From Halorhabdus tiamatea SARL4B (GTDB taxonomy: Archaea > Halobacteriota > Halobacteria > Halobacteriales > Haloarculaceae), in assembly GCF_000470655.1 (NCBI RefSeq), contig NC_021921.1:2294001-2358000 (forward strand): DNA of 64,000 nucleotides. The letters are read 5' to 3'. The notes beneath the pieces were generated by a model. It searched no databases, was not told the DNA's origin, and was given only the letters and a program-made list of their open reading frames with translations. A program made the translations under genes and the position numbers. Positions 25,227 through 33,475 of this stretch are shown one piece after another (the first letter of the stretch is position 1; each line of letters begins with the position of its first letter).

Positions 25227-26381
25227 ATGGCGGGCGAACCGACGACGCGCGACCGGATCGCTGCGCGCCTGGGCCGGCTCTCCCGGGTCGATACCTCGCT
25301 GGTCACGCTCTGTCTGGCCAGCGTGATCGTGGTGCTGGTCGCCGGCTTCGTCCAGATTCGATACGGCGACTTCGCGATGACGTGGGGGGAGGCGTGGGCG
25401 GCGGTCTTCGACCCGAACGTCCTGTTCAGTCTCCAGGCCTGGCAGGGGTTCCTGCTCGGCGGCGAGTTGCCCGAACTGTCGAATCAGAGCCTGATCGTCT
25501 GGAACATGCGCATCCCGCGGGTGATCGTCGCCGTCTTCGTCGGGATGAACCTCGCCGTCTCGGGGGCGATTTTCCAGGCCGTGACGCGCAACGAACTCGC
25601 CAGCCCGTTCATCCTCGGGGTCTCCTCGGGGGCCGGGCTCGCAATCCTGCTCACGCTCGTCGCGATCCCGGCTACGACGATCGTCGTCCCGCTGGCCGTC
25701 GCCGAATTGCACGTCAGCACGTCGATGCTGTTGCCGGTGTTCGCCGCGGTCGGGGGCGTCCTCGCGTTCGTGATCGTCTACGCCATCGCCTGGAAGAACG
25801 GGACCTCGCCGGTCCGACTGGTGCTCGCGGGCGTGATCGTGAGCACGGTCTTCGGCAGCCTCCAGCGGGCCATGTTCTTCTTCGCCGACGATCTGGGGGT
25901 CGTCCAGTCGGCCATCGCCTGGATCACCGGCTCGCTGACCGGCACCGACTGGGAGCAGGTCCGCATGGTCCTGCCGTGGTCGGTGATCGCCCTCGCGCTG
26001 GCGGTGCTCGCCGCGCGGCAGCTGAACGTCCTCTTGCTCGGGGAGCGCACGGCGAGTTCGCTCGGCATGCGCGTCGAGCGTGTCAGATTCGCGCTCTCGG
26101 GGGTGGCCGTCCTCGCAGCGGCCGCAAGCATCGCCGTGGCGGGCATCGTCGGGTTCGTCGGGTTGATCGTCCCGCACATGGTCCGCAACATCGTCGGCAG
26201 CGACTACCGGAAGCTGATGGTCGGGTGTCTGTTCGCCGGGCCGGCGCTGATGGTCGCTGCCGACGTCGGGGCCAGACTCGCGTTGCCGGCTCAGATCCCC
26301 GTCGGCATCGTAACCGGGTTGATCGGCGGACCGTACTTCCTCTATCTGATGCGCAGACAGGAAGCCATGGGTGAAATCTGA
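25227..26381 (+). CDS. FecCD-type ABC transporter permease
   Basis: 384 residues with about nine to ten membrane helices. RIPRVIVAVFVGMNLAVSGAIFQ is the conserved FecCD/BtuC segment (RLPR...GA.LA..G..FQ), and GFVGLIVPHMVRNIVGSDYRKLM is the coupling-helix region that docks on the ATPase. It has an extra periplasmic-side insert near the N-terminus (about 45-85). Two bases after the flavoprotein; the stop overlaps the ATPase start (TGATG). Confidence 0.92.
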   Translation: MAGEPTTRDRIAARLGRLSRVDTSLVTLCLASVIVVLVAGFVQIRYGDFAMTWGEAWAAVFDPNVLFSLQAWQGFLLGGELPELSNQSLIVWNMRIPRVIVAVFVGMNLAVSGAIFQAVTRNELASPFILGVSSGAGLAILLTLVAIPATTIVVPLAVAELHVSTSMLLPVFAAVGGVLAFVIVYAIAWKNGTSPVRLVLAGVIVSTVFGSLQRAMFFFADDLGVVQSAIAWITGSLTGTDWEQVRMVLPWSVIALALAVLAARQLNVLLLGERTASSLGMRVERVRFALSGVAVLAAAASIAVAGIVGFVGLIVPHMVRNIVGSDYRKLMVGCLFAGPALMVAADVGARLALPAQIPVGIVTGLIGGPYFLYLMRRQEAMGEI

Positions 26382-27289
26382 TGAGCGACACACCGCAGAC
26401 GGACGGCGGAAGCCAGACGGTACAGCTTCCTTCGGGAACTCCCGGCGAGAGTGCCGACGTCACCGAGGACGGCAACAGTCACGGCGAGCCATCGCCGGAT
26501 GCCAGCGAATTCGTCGGCGAGGACGTCGTTGTCGGGTATCCTGGCAGCGAGGAGCCGGTGATCGACGGCGTGACGATTCGCCTTCCGCCGGGGGAAGTGA
26601 CGGCATTGATCGGCCCGAACGGCAGCGGCAAGAGCACGCTGTTGAAGGGGCTCGCCGACCAGCTCGCCATCGACGCGGGCACGGTCCTGCTGGATGGAGA
26701 AGACGTCCACACGCTCGAGACGAGAGAACTCGCCCGCAAGCTCGGGTTGCTCTCCCAGGAGAACGTCGCGCCAAACAGCCTCACCGTCGAGGACCTGGTC
26801 AGTCACGGTCGGTATCCCCACCGTGGCTTTTTCGACTCGCTGTCGGACGCCGACCGTGAGGCGATCGACGAGGCGATCGAACTGGCCGGCGTCGATCACC
26901 TGCGCGACCGTTCGGTCGGGAGCCTCAGTGGCGGCCAGCGCCAACTGGTCTGGATCGCGATGGTGCTCGCCCAGGATACGGATGTCCTCTTGCTCGACGA
27001 ACCGACGACGTTTCTCGATATGCACCATCAACTCGAAGTCATGGAGATCGTCGAACGCCTCCGGGACGAGAGCGACGTGACGGTCGGACTCGTCTTACAC
27101 GACATCGAGCAGGCCGCCCGGTACGCCGATCACGTGGTCGCGTTAAAAGACGGGACTGTCCGGGCCAGCGGAGATCCCGAGGCGGTGCTGACCGAGTCAC
27201 TCCTCAGGGACGTCTTCGCGGTCGACGCGTCCGTGGCGACGACCGACCGAGGGCTCCAGATTACGCCAGTACGCCCGTATCACGGATGA
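26381..27289 (+). CDS. FecE/BtuD-type ABC transporter ATPase
   Basis: 302 residues. Walker A is LIGPNGSGKSTLLKG (about 69-83), Q-loop LLSQENVAPNSLTVEDLV, signature GSLSGGQRQLVWIAMVLAQ and Walker B DVLLLDEPTTFLDMHHQ, then the switch HDI. The first 45 or so residues are an extra acidic, probably disordered extension. It powers the permease encoded upstream. Last gene of the operon; a weak hairpin TGGAG/CTCCA (about 27320-27336) follows. Confidence 0.93.
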   Translation: MSDTPQTDGGSQTVQLPSGTPGESADVTEDGNSHGEPSPDASEFVGEDVVVGYPGSEEPVIDGVTIRLPPGEVTALIGPNGSGKSTLLKGLADQLAIDAGTVLLDGEDVHTLETRELARKLGLLSQENVAPNSLTVEDLVSHGRYPHRGFFDSLSDADREAIDEAIELAGVDHLRDRSVGSLSGGQRQLVWIAMVLAQDTDVLLLDEPTTFLDMHHQLEVMEIVERLRDESDVTVGLVLHDIEQAARYADHVVALKDGTVRASGDPEAVLTESLLRDVFAVDASVATTDRGLQITPVRPYHG

Positions 27290-27744
27290 CGTCTCGAAGA
27301 AGTATGGGGTGGTGATTAGTGGAGACCACGACTCCATCGGGGGTTTGGGGGGTAGGGGGTTACTGTGAGTCACCAGACCGACTGAACGCCGGGTCACGTG
27401 ACAGACGACGATGTACACGGTGCGCGGCGTTCCCTGGGAGACCCGTATCCAGGCAGACCGTCTCCGCCCGCGGGACAACGGCTAGGTGACCCGGCATATC
27501 GTTTCGAGGTCCAATGACCCATCTATTTAAATACGCCACGTTCTTATAAATGTTGTCCCCGGTGTGTCGAATACCGGTAGCGAAAAACTCGAATCGTCTT
27601 ATTTGTGCGTAATCCCTGGATATCGGCCGCTCATTTATATTCTCACGCACTTAAATGGGGTCGGGACGCGTTCAGGGAGGTACCCAATCTCGAACGAGTA
27701 GACCGCGGCACAACGCTTACTCCGGCAAGCGCCGAAGGTGGCGT
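27290..27744. other. 455-base intergenic region, G-rich then AT-rich, no gene seen
   Basis: At 27338-27359 the plus strand has three G runs of 5-6 separated by TTT and TA, able to form a quadruplex of two or more layers. From 27515 to 27650 the DNA turns AT-rich, with TATA-like TTTAAATA (27525-27532), CTTATAAAT (27543-27551) and ATTTATATTC (27632-27641). The last would serve a promoter ahead of 27745. The open frames here look like chance. Confidence 0.5.
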
Positions 27745-28572
27745 ATGGTCTCTTCAGACTGGGGCGAGTGGTTGCCGGCCGCCATCGAGGGGTCGGCCCC
27801 GGACGGTGTCGCGATCTGGTATCTGGGCTGCAACGGGTTCGTTCTGAAAGGCGAGGGAGGGACGACACTGTTCGTCGACCCGTACCTCGGGACGGGTGAC
27901 CCGCCGCGGACCGTTCGGATGATCCCCGTCCCTTTCGATCCCCGCGACGTGGCGGCGGCCGACGCTGTCCTGGCGACTCACGAGCACGTCGATCACGTCC
28001 ACGGCCCGAGCCAGGCCCCGATCCTCGAAGCGACCGGCGCTGATTTCTACGCGCCAGAGGCGAGCCTCACGGTGGCCGACGAGGAGAACTGGACCGACGA
28101 GTGGGACGTGACTGGCGACCAGCTTTCGGCGGTCGGGATCGGTGACACTGTCGAGATCGGTGAGTTCACGGTCCACGTCGAGGACGCCGACGATCCCGAC
28201 GCCGAGCAGCCCGTCTCCTACGTCGTCGAACACGATGCGGGAACCTTCTTTCACGGCGGTGACGCCCGGCCAGGTGCCTTCGAGTCGGTCGGCGAACGCT
28301 ACGACATCGACCTGGGGGCCCTCGCCTTCGGCAGCGTCGGCATGGTCCCCGAGGCGATTGGCGAGGAACCCACGCGCACGCGATGGTACAACGACGAGAA
28401 CACGATCGTCGAGGCGGCCAACGAACTCCAACTCGACGCGCTCGTCCCGAGCCACTGGGACATGTGGAAGGGGATGACGGCCGATCCGACAGCGTTGTAC
28501 CATCACGTCCGGTCGTTCCCCTACCCGAAGCGGCTCGATGTTGTCGAAATCGGGGATCGAATCGATCTGTAG
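27745..28572 (+). CDS. MBL-fold metal-dependent hydrolase, UlaG-like
   Basis: 275 residues. Strand YLGCNGFVLKG is followed by LFVDPYLGTG and the metal motif THEHVDHVHG (HxHxDH, near 83-88), then FFHGGDARPGAFESVG and a late PSHWDMWKG with the closing His. This pattern fits the UlaG/lactonase group of metallo-beta-lactamase-fold enzymes. The substrate is unknown. The ATG at 27745 is preferred to an upstream in-frame start at 27655, which would add an Arg-rich stretch. Confidence 0.83.
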   Translation: MVSSDWGEWLPAAIEGSAPDGVAIWYLGCNGFVLKGEGGTTLFVDPYLGTGDPPRTVRMIPVPFDPRDVAAADAVLATHEHVDHVHGPSQAPILEATGADFYAPEASLTVADEENWTDEWDVTGDQLSAVGIGDTVEIGEFTVHVEDADDPDAEQPVSYVVEHDAGTFFHGGDARPGAFESVGERYDIDLGALAFGSVGMVPEAIGEEPTRTRWYNDENTIVEAANELQLDALVPSHWDMWKGMTADPTALYHHVRSFPYPKRLDVVEIGDRIDL

Positions 28573-28628
28573 TCCGACACGCGTCAGTCACTCCGGAAGT
28601 AACTTTAATACGGATGGTTGACCCACGT

Positions 28629-29783
28629 ATGAGTATGAGCAACACGCAGGCGTACGAGGAAGTGACGGTGTCGGACGAGGGGGTCACAGTGGTCAAACAG
28701 TTCGAGGCCGACGAGTTCCCGGTGCCGGCGATCGCGTTTCGCATCCAGTCCCAACGCATCGAACCCGTGACGGTCAAACTCACCGACGAAGTGCCAGAAG
28801 ACGTTGCCGTCGAAGACCTGGGCTTTCACCCTGAATACGGGAGCGAGCACTGGACGATCGACGGGCAGACGATCATCTTCGAGCGCGAGATCGACGCCGA
28901 CTCGGAGTACACGACCGTCTACGGTATCCGCGCGACCGGGACCGACGACGTCGAGAAGTTCCTGACCGAACCGGAGATCGACTCCGTCGATCCGCCACTC
29001 GACGACGAAGGGGATCTGGTCGACGATGCTAGCAGCGACGTGGTTCGGGACGTCATCGCCGGTGACAGTGACAGCGTCCCTGGTCTCGAGGACACCGACG
29101 ACGAGGAGATCGAGACGCTCAACCTCGCCGACCCGAACGACTCCGGCGAGACGGGCGATAGCGAGACGTCCGACGGCGACGAGGGTGACGACGCCGTGGG
29201 GCAGGTCCAACCCGGCTCCGTCGCCAAGACCCTCGCCGCCGAAATTCGCCAGGACGCCGTGGATGACGCCGCGCTCAGGGTTCTCAAACAGGAGTTGGAT
29301 CTCGGTGGGAGCGGGGGCGACACCGACGGGAGCGCCGTCGACGCCCGAATCCAGCACCTCCAGAGCGAGATGAGCGACCTCGCCGCCTACACGTCTGCAC
29401 TCGAGGAGTTCTTGGCGGAGAACGGTCAGGGCGAGGAACTCATCGAGGAGTTCCAGGGCCGGCTCGACGAATTCCAGGGTGAACTCGACGGGGTTCGGAG
29501 CGAACTCGATTCGATGTCCGGCAACGTCGAATCGGTCGAGGAGACGGTCTCTTCGAACGCTGAGACCGTCTCTGAACTCGACGGCGACGTCGATTCCATC
29601 GAAGGGACGGTCGAGAGCCTCGACGACGAACTCGACGGTCTTCGGGAGGAAGTCGAATCGATGTCGGAGCAACTCGGCGAGGACGGCGACCTGGCCGATC
29701 GCCTCGACGACGTCGAAAGCGAGATCGAAGAACTCAAAGAGTGGCGCGAACAGCTGTCCTCGGTCATCGGCGGCGCTGAATAA
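28629..29783 (+). CDS. Acidic protein with long C-terminal coiled coil, unknown function
   Basis: 384 residues. The first 110 or so residues form a compact beta-rich domain (YEEVTVSDEGVTVVKQFEAD, then EPVTVKLTDEVPEDVAVEDL and YTTVYGIRATG). An acidic linker (about 130-190) and a QPGSVAKTLAAEIRQD segment follow. Residues about 230-380 are heptad-rich (RLDEFQGELDGVRSELDSM, repeated S-V/I-E...L patterns). It looks like a haloarchaea-specific structural or tethering protein; I do not recognise the family. CTTTAATA (28603-28610) gives a leaderless start at 28629. Confidence 0.7.
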   Translation: MSMSNTQAYEEVTVSDEGVTVVKQFEADEFPVPAIAFRIQSQRIEPVTVKLTDEVPEDVAVEDLGFHPEYGSEHWTIDGQTIIFEREIDADSEYTTVYGIRATGTDDVEKFLTEPEIDSVDPPLDDEGDLVDDASSDVVRDVIAGDSDSVPGLEDTDDEEIETLNLADPNDSGETGDSETSDGDEGDDAVGQVQPGSVAKTLAAEIRQDAVDDAALRVLKQELDLGGSGGDTDGSAVDARIQHLQSEMSDLAAYTSALEEFLAENGQGEELIEEFQGRLDEFQGELDGVRSELDSMSGNVESVEETVSSNAETVSELDGDVDSIEGTVESLDDELDGLREEVESMSEQLGEDGDLADRLDDVESEIEELKEWREQLSSVIGGAE

Positions 29784-29885
29784 CGCGCCAACTTGACGCC
29801 TGCGATCTCTGATACACTCCGTTGTGACTTTTCCGGGACACGTCGAGCGTCGCTCGCTCGACTCAGCGCCAGTTCGGCGAAGCCG

Positions 29886-30875
29886 TCACCGCAGGCCGGC
29901 GGGCGCGTCGCCGGGGAGTTCGGCCCGGTCGTGGGGCGCTCCGAATTCAGGGGCCGGCCCCGTCGGGACGATCCGCTTGGGGCTCACGTCGGGGTGGGTC
30001 GTGTAGTAGTGTTCCTTGATGTGGTCCATGTTCACGGTCTCAGCTACACCTGGGAGTTGGTATACCTCACGCAGGTACGGCCAGAGGTTGTCGTACTCCC
30101 GAATCAGCCGGTGGTTACACATGAAGTGCGTGTGATAGACCTCGTCGAAACGGACGAGGGTGGTGAACATCGCAATGTCTGCCTCTGTGAGGCGATCGCC
30201 GGCGAGATAGCGCTGGTCGGCGAGCACTGAATCCCAGTGCTCGAGGGCGTCGAACAGTTCGTCGACGGCCTGGTCGTAGGCCGCCTGGGAATCCGCAAAG
30301 CCGGCCTTGTAGACGCCGTTGTTGATCGGTTCGTAGATCGCCTCGATGATTCGATCGACGTCCTCACGGTAGCCCTCGGGGTAGAGATCGACGTCGTTCT
30401 CGGCGAGGTCGTCGAATTCGGTGTCGAGCATCCGCATGATCTCGGCGGACTCGTTGTTGACGATCGTCTCCTCCTCTCGGTCCCAGAGAACAGGAACCGT
30501 CACGCGCCCGGTCATGTCGGGGTCGGCCTCGACGTAGATCTCCCGGAGGTAGTCACTCCCGTTGACCGTATCGGGGGTACAGCCGTCCTTCTCGGGGGTG
30601 AACTGCCAGCCGTCCTCGCCGCGGTAGGGATCGACGTAGTCGACGGTAATCGCGTCTTCGAGCCCTTTCAGTTTCCGCGTGATCAGCGTCCGGTGGGCCC
30701 ACGGGCAGGCCCGGCAGACGTAGAGGTGATACCGGCCGGCCTCGGGCTGGAACCGTGCGTCCGGATCGTCCTCGATGCGATCCCGAAACGCCGTCGTCTG
30801 GCGCTCGAACGCGCCGTCCTCGTTGGTGGTCTGGTAGGCGTCGGTCCGCCACTCGCCGTCGACGAGCATGTTCAT
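29886..30875 (-). CDS. Xi-class glutathione S-transferase-like quinone reductase (YqjG/ECM4)
   Basis: 329 residues. The Xi-class catalytic motif CPWAHR (Cys near 55) lies in YHLYVCRACPWAHRTLITRK. Further family marks are EDGWQFTPEKDGC, VPVLWDREEETIVNNESAEI and an all-helical C-terminal domain with LTEADIAMFTTLVRFDEVYH. Family members reduce glutathionyl-hydroquinones. Haloarchaea use gamma-glutamylcysteine rather than glutathione, so the natural thiol is probably different (established knowledge plus inference). Converges on the coiled-coil gene. Confidence 0.9.
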   Translation of the reverse strand: MNMLVDGEWRTDAYQTTNEDGAFERQTTAFRDRIEDDPDARFQPEAGRYHLYVCRACPWAHRTLITRKLKGLEDAITVDYVDPYRGEDGWQFTPEKDGCTPDTVNGSDYLREIYVEADPDMTGRVTVPVLWDREEETIVNNESAEIMRMLDTEFDDLAENDVDLYPEGYREDVDRIIEAIYEPINNGVYKAGFADSQAAYDQAVDELFDALEHWDSVLADQRYLAGDRLTEADIAMFTTLVRFDEVYHTHFMCNHRLIREYDNLWPYLREVYQLPGVAETVNMDHIKEHYYTTHPDVSPKRIVPTGPAPEFGAPHDRAELPGDAPAGLR

Positions 30876-31008
30876 GATAGCTTTCCGTAGGGCCTACGAA
30901 GGGAAAAACGTCGCAGTGACGTCGATGTTACCGCCGTTGGGGTGAGTCTGCCGCCGGGCTTCGAAGCCCTTATTTGAACGCTTTCCCTCTCTTTGACCAA
31001 GAGAACTC

Positions 31009-31539
31009 ATGTCTGAGAAACCTGCCTCGATGTACCGGGACATCGACAAGCCGAGCTACACCCGGCGCGAGTACATCACGGGCATCCCCGGCTCGAAGAT
31101 CGCACAGCACCAGATGGGCGACACCGACGCCGATCCCGAGGACTACCCCGTCCAGATCTCGCTTGTCGTCGAAGAGACCGTCCAGCTCCGCCACGGCTCG
31201 ATGGAGGCCTCCCGGCTCTCGGCCAACCGCCACCTCATCAAGGAACTCGGCGAGGGCAACTACACGATGACTCTCCGGAAGTTCCCCCACCAGGTCATCC
31301 GGGAGAACAAACAGGCGACTGGCGCGGGTGCCGACCGTGTCTCGGACGGCATGCGCCAGGCCTTCGGCAAGATCGTCGGGACCGCCGCCCGCGTCCAGGC
31401 CGGCGAGCGACTGTTCACCGCCTACTGTGACGTCGACCAGGCCGACGCCGTCAAGGAAGCCTTCCGGCGCGCGTACAACAAGATCACCCCGCCCTGCCGG
31501 ATCAAGGTCGAGCGCGGCGAAGAGTTGCTGATCGCCTGA
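31009..31539 (+). CDS. rpl10e: 50S ribosomal protein L10e (uL16)
   Basis: 176 residues. It starts [23 protein letters not shown], with [33 protein letters not shown] and the [30 protein letters not shown] core of the archaeal uL16 family. It sits by the A-site tRNA on the large subunit. CCTTATTTG (about 30969-30977) is a good TATA box. Single gene, followed by an ATP-grasp gene after 43 bases. Confidence 0.96.
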   Translation: MSEKPASMYRDIDKPSYTRREYITGIPGSKIAQHQMGDTDADPEDYPVQISLVVEETVQLRHGSMEASRLSANRHLIKELGEGNYTMTLRKFPHQVIRENKQATGAGADRVSDGMRQAFGKIVGTAARVQAGERLFTAYCDVDQADAVKEAFRRAYNKITPPCRIKVERGEELLIA

Positions 31540-31582
31540 GGCCGGTCCGAACTGTTTTGCCGATCGCTTCCGGAGTGAGCGT

Positions 31583-32452
31583 ATGCTCCGGCTCGCAGTC
31601 GCAACGCAGGCCGAGTCCTACGACCGGCTTCGGGAGCCACTCGCCGAGCGCGATATCGACGTCGTTGCGCTACAGACCACCGAACGGACGATCCCGATCG
31701 GCGGGGTCTCGTTTCCCGACGTCGACGTCGGGTACGTCTTTCCACCGCGGCTGATGGAGGGCGACGTCGCGGCCGCGGCACTGTCGGTCCCGTGGGTCAA
31801 CGACCGGGCCGCCGTGCTTCGGTCCCGGAACAAGGCCGGGACGCTGCAACGACTGTCCGACGCCGGTGTTTCGGTCCCCGAGACGGTGCTGATCTCGGAC
31901 CCGGTCGAACGCGAGGACTTGATCGCGGCGTTCGACCGCTTCGACCCGCCAGTCCTCGTCAAACCCAATTCCGCCTCGCGCGGTGCCGGCGTCACGCTCG
32001 CACACGATCTGGACTCGTTTCTGGGGATCGCCGACTACCTCGACCTGGTCCACGACTACCGGGCGGCCGACGACCAGTCGTTTCTCGTCCAGGAGTACGT
32101 TCCGGACGCCCACGATTATCGCGTGATGGTTCTCGACGGCGCGGTGATCGGCGCGGTCGAGCGCCGGCTACCCGAGGCAGTCGATACGGACCGCTGGAAA
32201 CACAACGTCCACCACGGAGGGACGCCGACACCGGTCGAACTCGACGACGAATCCCGGGCAATCGCCGAGCGCGTCGCCGACGTGCTGGAGATCCCCCTTC
32301 TCGGCGTCGATCTACTCGCGACTGAGGGTCGAATCGTCGTCACCGAAACCAACGCGCGGCCGACGATCGACCCCGAGCACTACGCGGACGGGTTCTGGGA
32401 TCGCCTGGCGGCGACGATCCGGCGGGTTGCCGGACGAGACGGTCACCGGTGA
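31583..32452 (+). CDS. RimK-family ATP-grasp ligase
   Basis: 289 residues. RSRNKAGTLQRLSDAGVSVPET starts the ATP-grasp domain (about 80-100). VLVKPNSASRGAGVTL holds the ATP-binding Lys and glycine loop, FLVQEYVPDAHDYRVMVL is the hinge and metal region, and VVTETNARPTIDPEH near the end supplies the Mg ligands. RimK relatives add amino acids (often glutamate) to proteins or cofactors such as F420. Follows L10e closely and may share its transcript; a ribosomal-protein target would be a guess. Confidence 0.85.
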   Translation: MLRLAVATQAESYDRLREPLAERDIDVVALQTTERTIPIGGVSFPDVDVGYVFPPRLMEGDVAAAALSVPWVNDRAAVLRSRNKAGTLQRLSDAGVSVPETVLISDPVEREDLIAAFDRFDPPVLVKPNSASRGAGVTLAHDLDSFLGIADYLDLVHDYRAADDQSFLVQEYVPDAHDYRVMVLDGAVIGAVERRLPEAVDTDRWKHNVHHGGTPTPVELDDESRAIAERVADVLEIPLLGVDLLATEGRIVVTETNARPTIDPEHYADGFWDRLAATIRRVAGRDGHR

Positions 32453-32641
32453 GTCTCCTGGCGTCTCGACGCGAGGGTGAGTTGTCAATTTTGGTATGAA
32501 AATGGCCATATTTCCATGGTTGTTATTAACAACCAAAGCAAGGCGGAAGCGTGGCACCGCTCGATATAACGGTATTATAAACAACAAGTAACATATTGGT
32601 ACAAAAATATTATTATTAAATACGTAGAATGTGGTGGTGCC
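32453..32641. promoter_or_regulatory. AT-rich control region with palindrome, upstream of the zinc-ribbon gene
   Basis: This 189-base island is far more AT-rich than its surroundings. It holds the inverted repeat TGGTTGTT-ATT-AACAACCA (32517-32535, perfect 8-base arms) and several TATA-like boxes. TTATTAAATA (about 32606-32615), about 28 bases before the ATG at 32642, is the likely promoter. The palindrome is placed like an upstream operator or activator site. Confidence 0.55.
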
Positions 32642-32779
32642 ATGTCGGCCTTACAGCTACATCGGTGCCCGGCGTGTGGAAGCGAGCAACGAACGAAAGT
32701 CGACCAGCAGGCAGTGCCCGGCGGAACGGACTGGCGGTACTACGAGTGTGGGTCGTGTGGCTACGAGTGGCGCGAGTGA
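32642..32779 (+). CDS. Zinc-ribbon microprotein (45 residues)
   Basis: Small open frame MSALQLHRCPACGSEQRTK... ending GYEWRE. It has two knuckles, CPAC (residues 9-12) and CGSC (36-39), spaced as in archaeal zinc ribbons of the TFS/RPB9 or HVO-type small zinc finger class. A Trp/Tyr-rich stretch (WRYYE) precedes the second knuckle. A TATA box about 28 bases ahead of the ATG supports expression with hardly any leader. Such microproteins in haloarchaea are often regulators or adaptors; the function here is unknown. No paralogue is seen in the window. Confidence 0.75.
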   Translation: MSALQLHRCPACGSEQRTKVDQQAVPGGTDWRYYECGSCGYEWRE

Positions 32780-32851
32780 GTGATTCCATTCCCGTACTGC
32801 GCGCGCGGAAAACAGTCGATCGTCAAGTGGGTCGGGAGAGTGCTCGCTGCC

Positions 32852-33250
32852 TCAGGAGAGGTCGATATCGGCCGAATTCCCCGTGGTCTCGAAGGTGACC
32901 TCGAGGATGCCGTTGTTGTAGCTGGCGTCGGCGGAGTGTTCGTCGACGCGAGCGGGCAGATCGACGCGGTCGTGATACTCCCGCTGGGTACCGGTCGCGT
33001 CGATGGTGAGTGCTTCGCCGTCGCACTTGAGGTCGATCGCGTCCTTCTCGACGCCGGGGAGATCCGCGACGACGCGGAGACGCTCGTCCTCCTCGTAGAC
33101 GTCGAAGTGGATGTCCTTCGATCGACCGGGGGCATCCGGTTCCCGCCGTTCGACGTGCATATCGAACTCCCCACTCATCATGTCGTTCATCATCCGCTCT
33201 AGCTCCGTGAAGAAATCGTCAAACGGATCGTCACGATCGTCTCGTCGCAT
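32852..33250 (-). CDS. Hsp20/alpha-crystallin small heat-shock protein
   Basis: 132 residues. An N-terminal arm MRRDDRDDPFDDFFTELERMM is followed by the alpha-crystallin domain (about 42-125): HFDVYEEDERLRVVADLPGV, then DAIDLKCDGEALTIDATG and YNNGILEVTFE, where the G-I-L motif is conserved. It holds unfolding proteins in solution. The start at 33250 is chosen; a longer frame to 33391 would add an unrelated 47-residue segment. It is divergent from the GAPDH gene. Confidence 0.9.
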   Translation of the reverse strand: MRRDDRDDPFDDFFTELERMMNDMMSGEFDMHVERREPDAPGRSKDIHFDVYEEDERLRVVADLPGVEKDAIDLKCDGEALTIDATGTQREYHDRVDLPARVDEHSADASYNNGILEVTFETTGNSADIDLS

Positions 33251-33475
33251 ACGAAACGGTAGGAGAGACCGCGTCAAAAGCCTTCTGACAGCCGAAATAT
33301 CGACCGGGCCGTCGGTTTTTCTCGACGCTGATTGTACGTTCGTAGATTCCTTGCGGAATATAGTGGTATATACATCCTTCACGACACACAATCGTGAGAG
33401 TCTCGTCTTTCACAGCCGCATATCGAAAAACATTTACTCAATACAGACCCATCTTTCGATCGGAGTTAACTAACT

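Noticed and set aside
24332-26374. 680-residue plus-strand frame across the flavoprotein and permease
   Set aside because: It is rich in Arg/Pro/Ser and crosses two real genes; the FecCD permease and flavoprotein frames are the coding ones.
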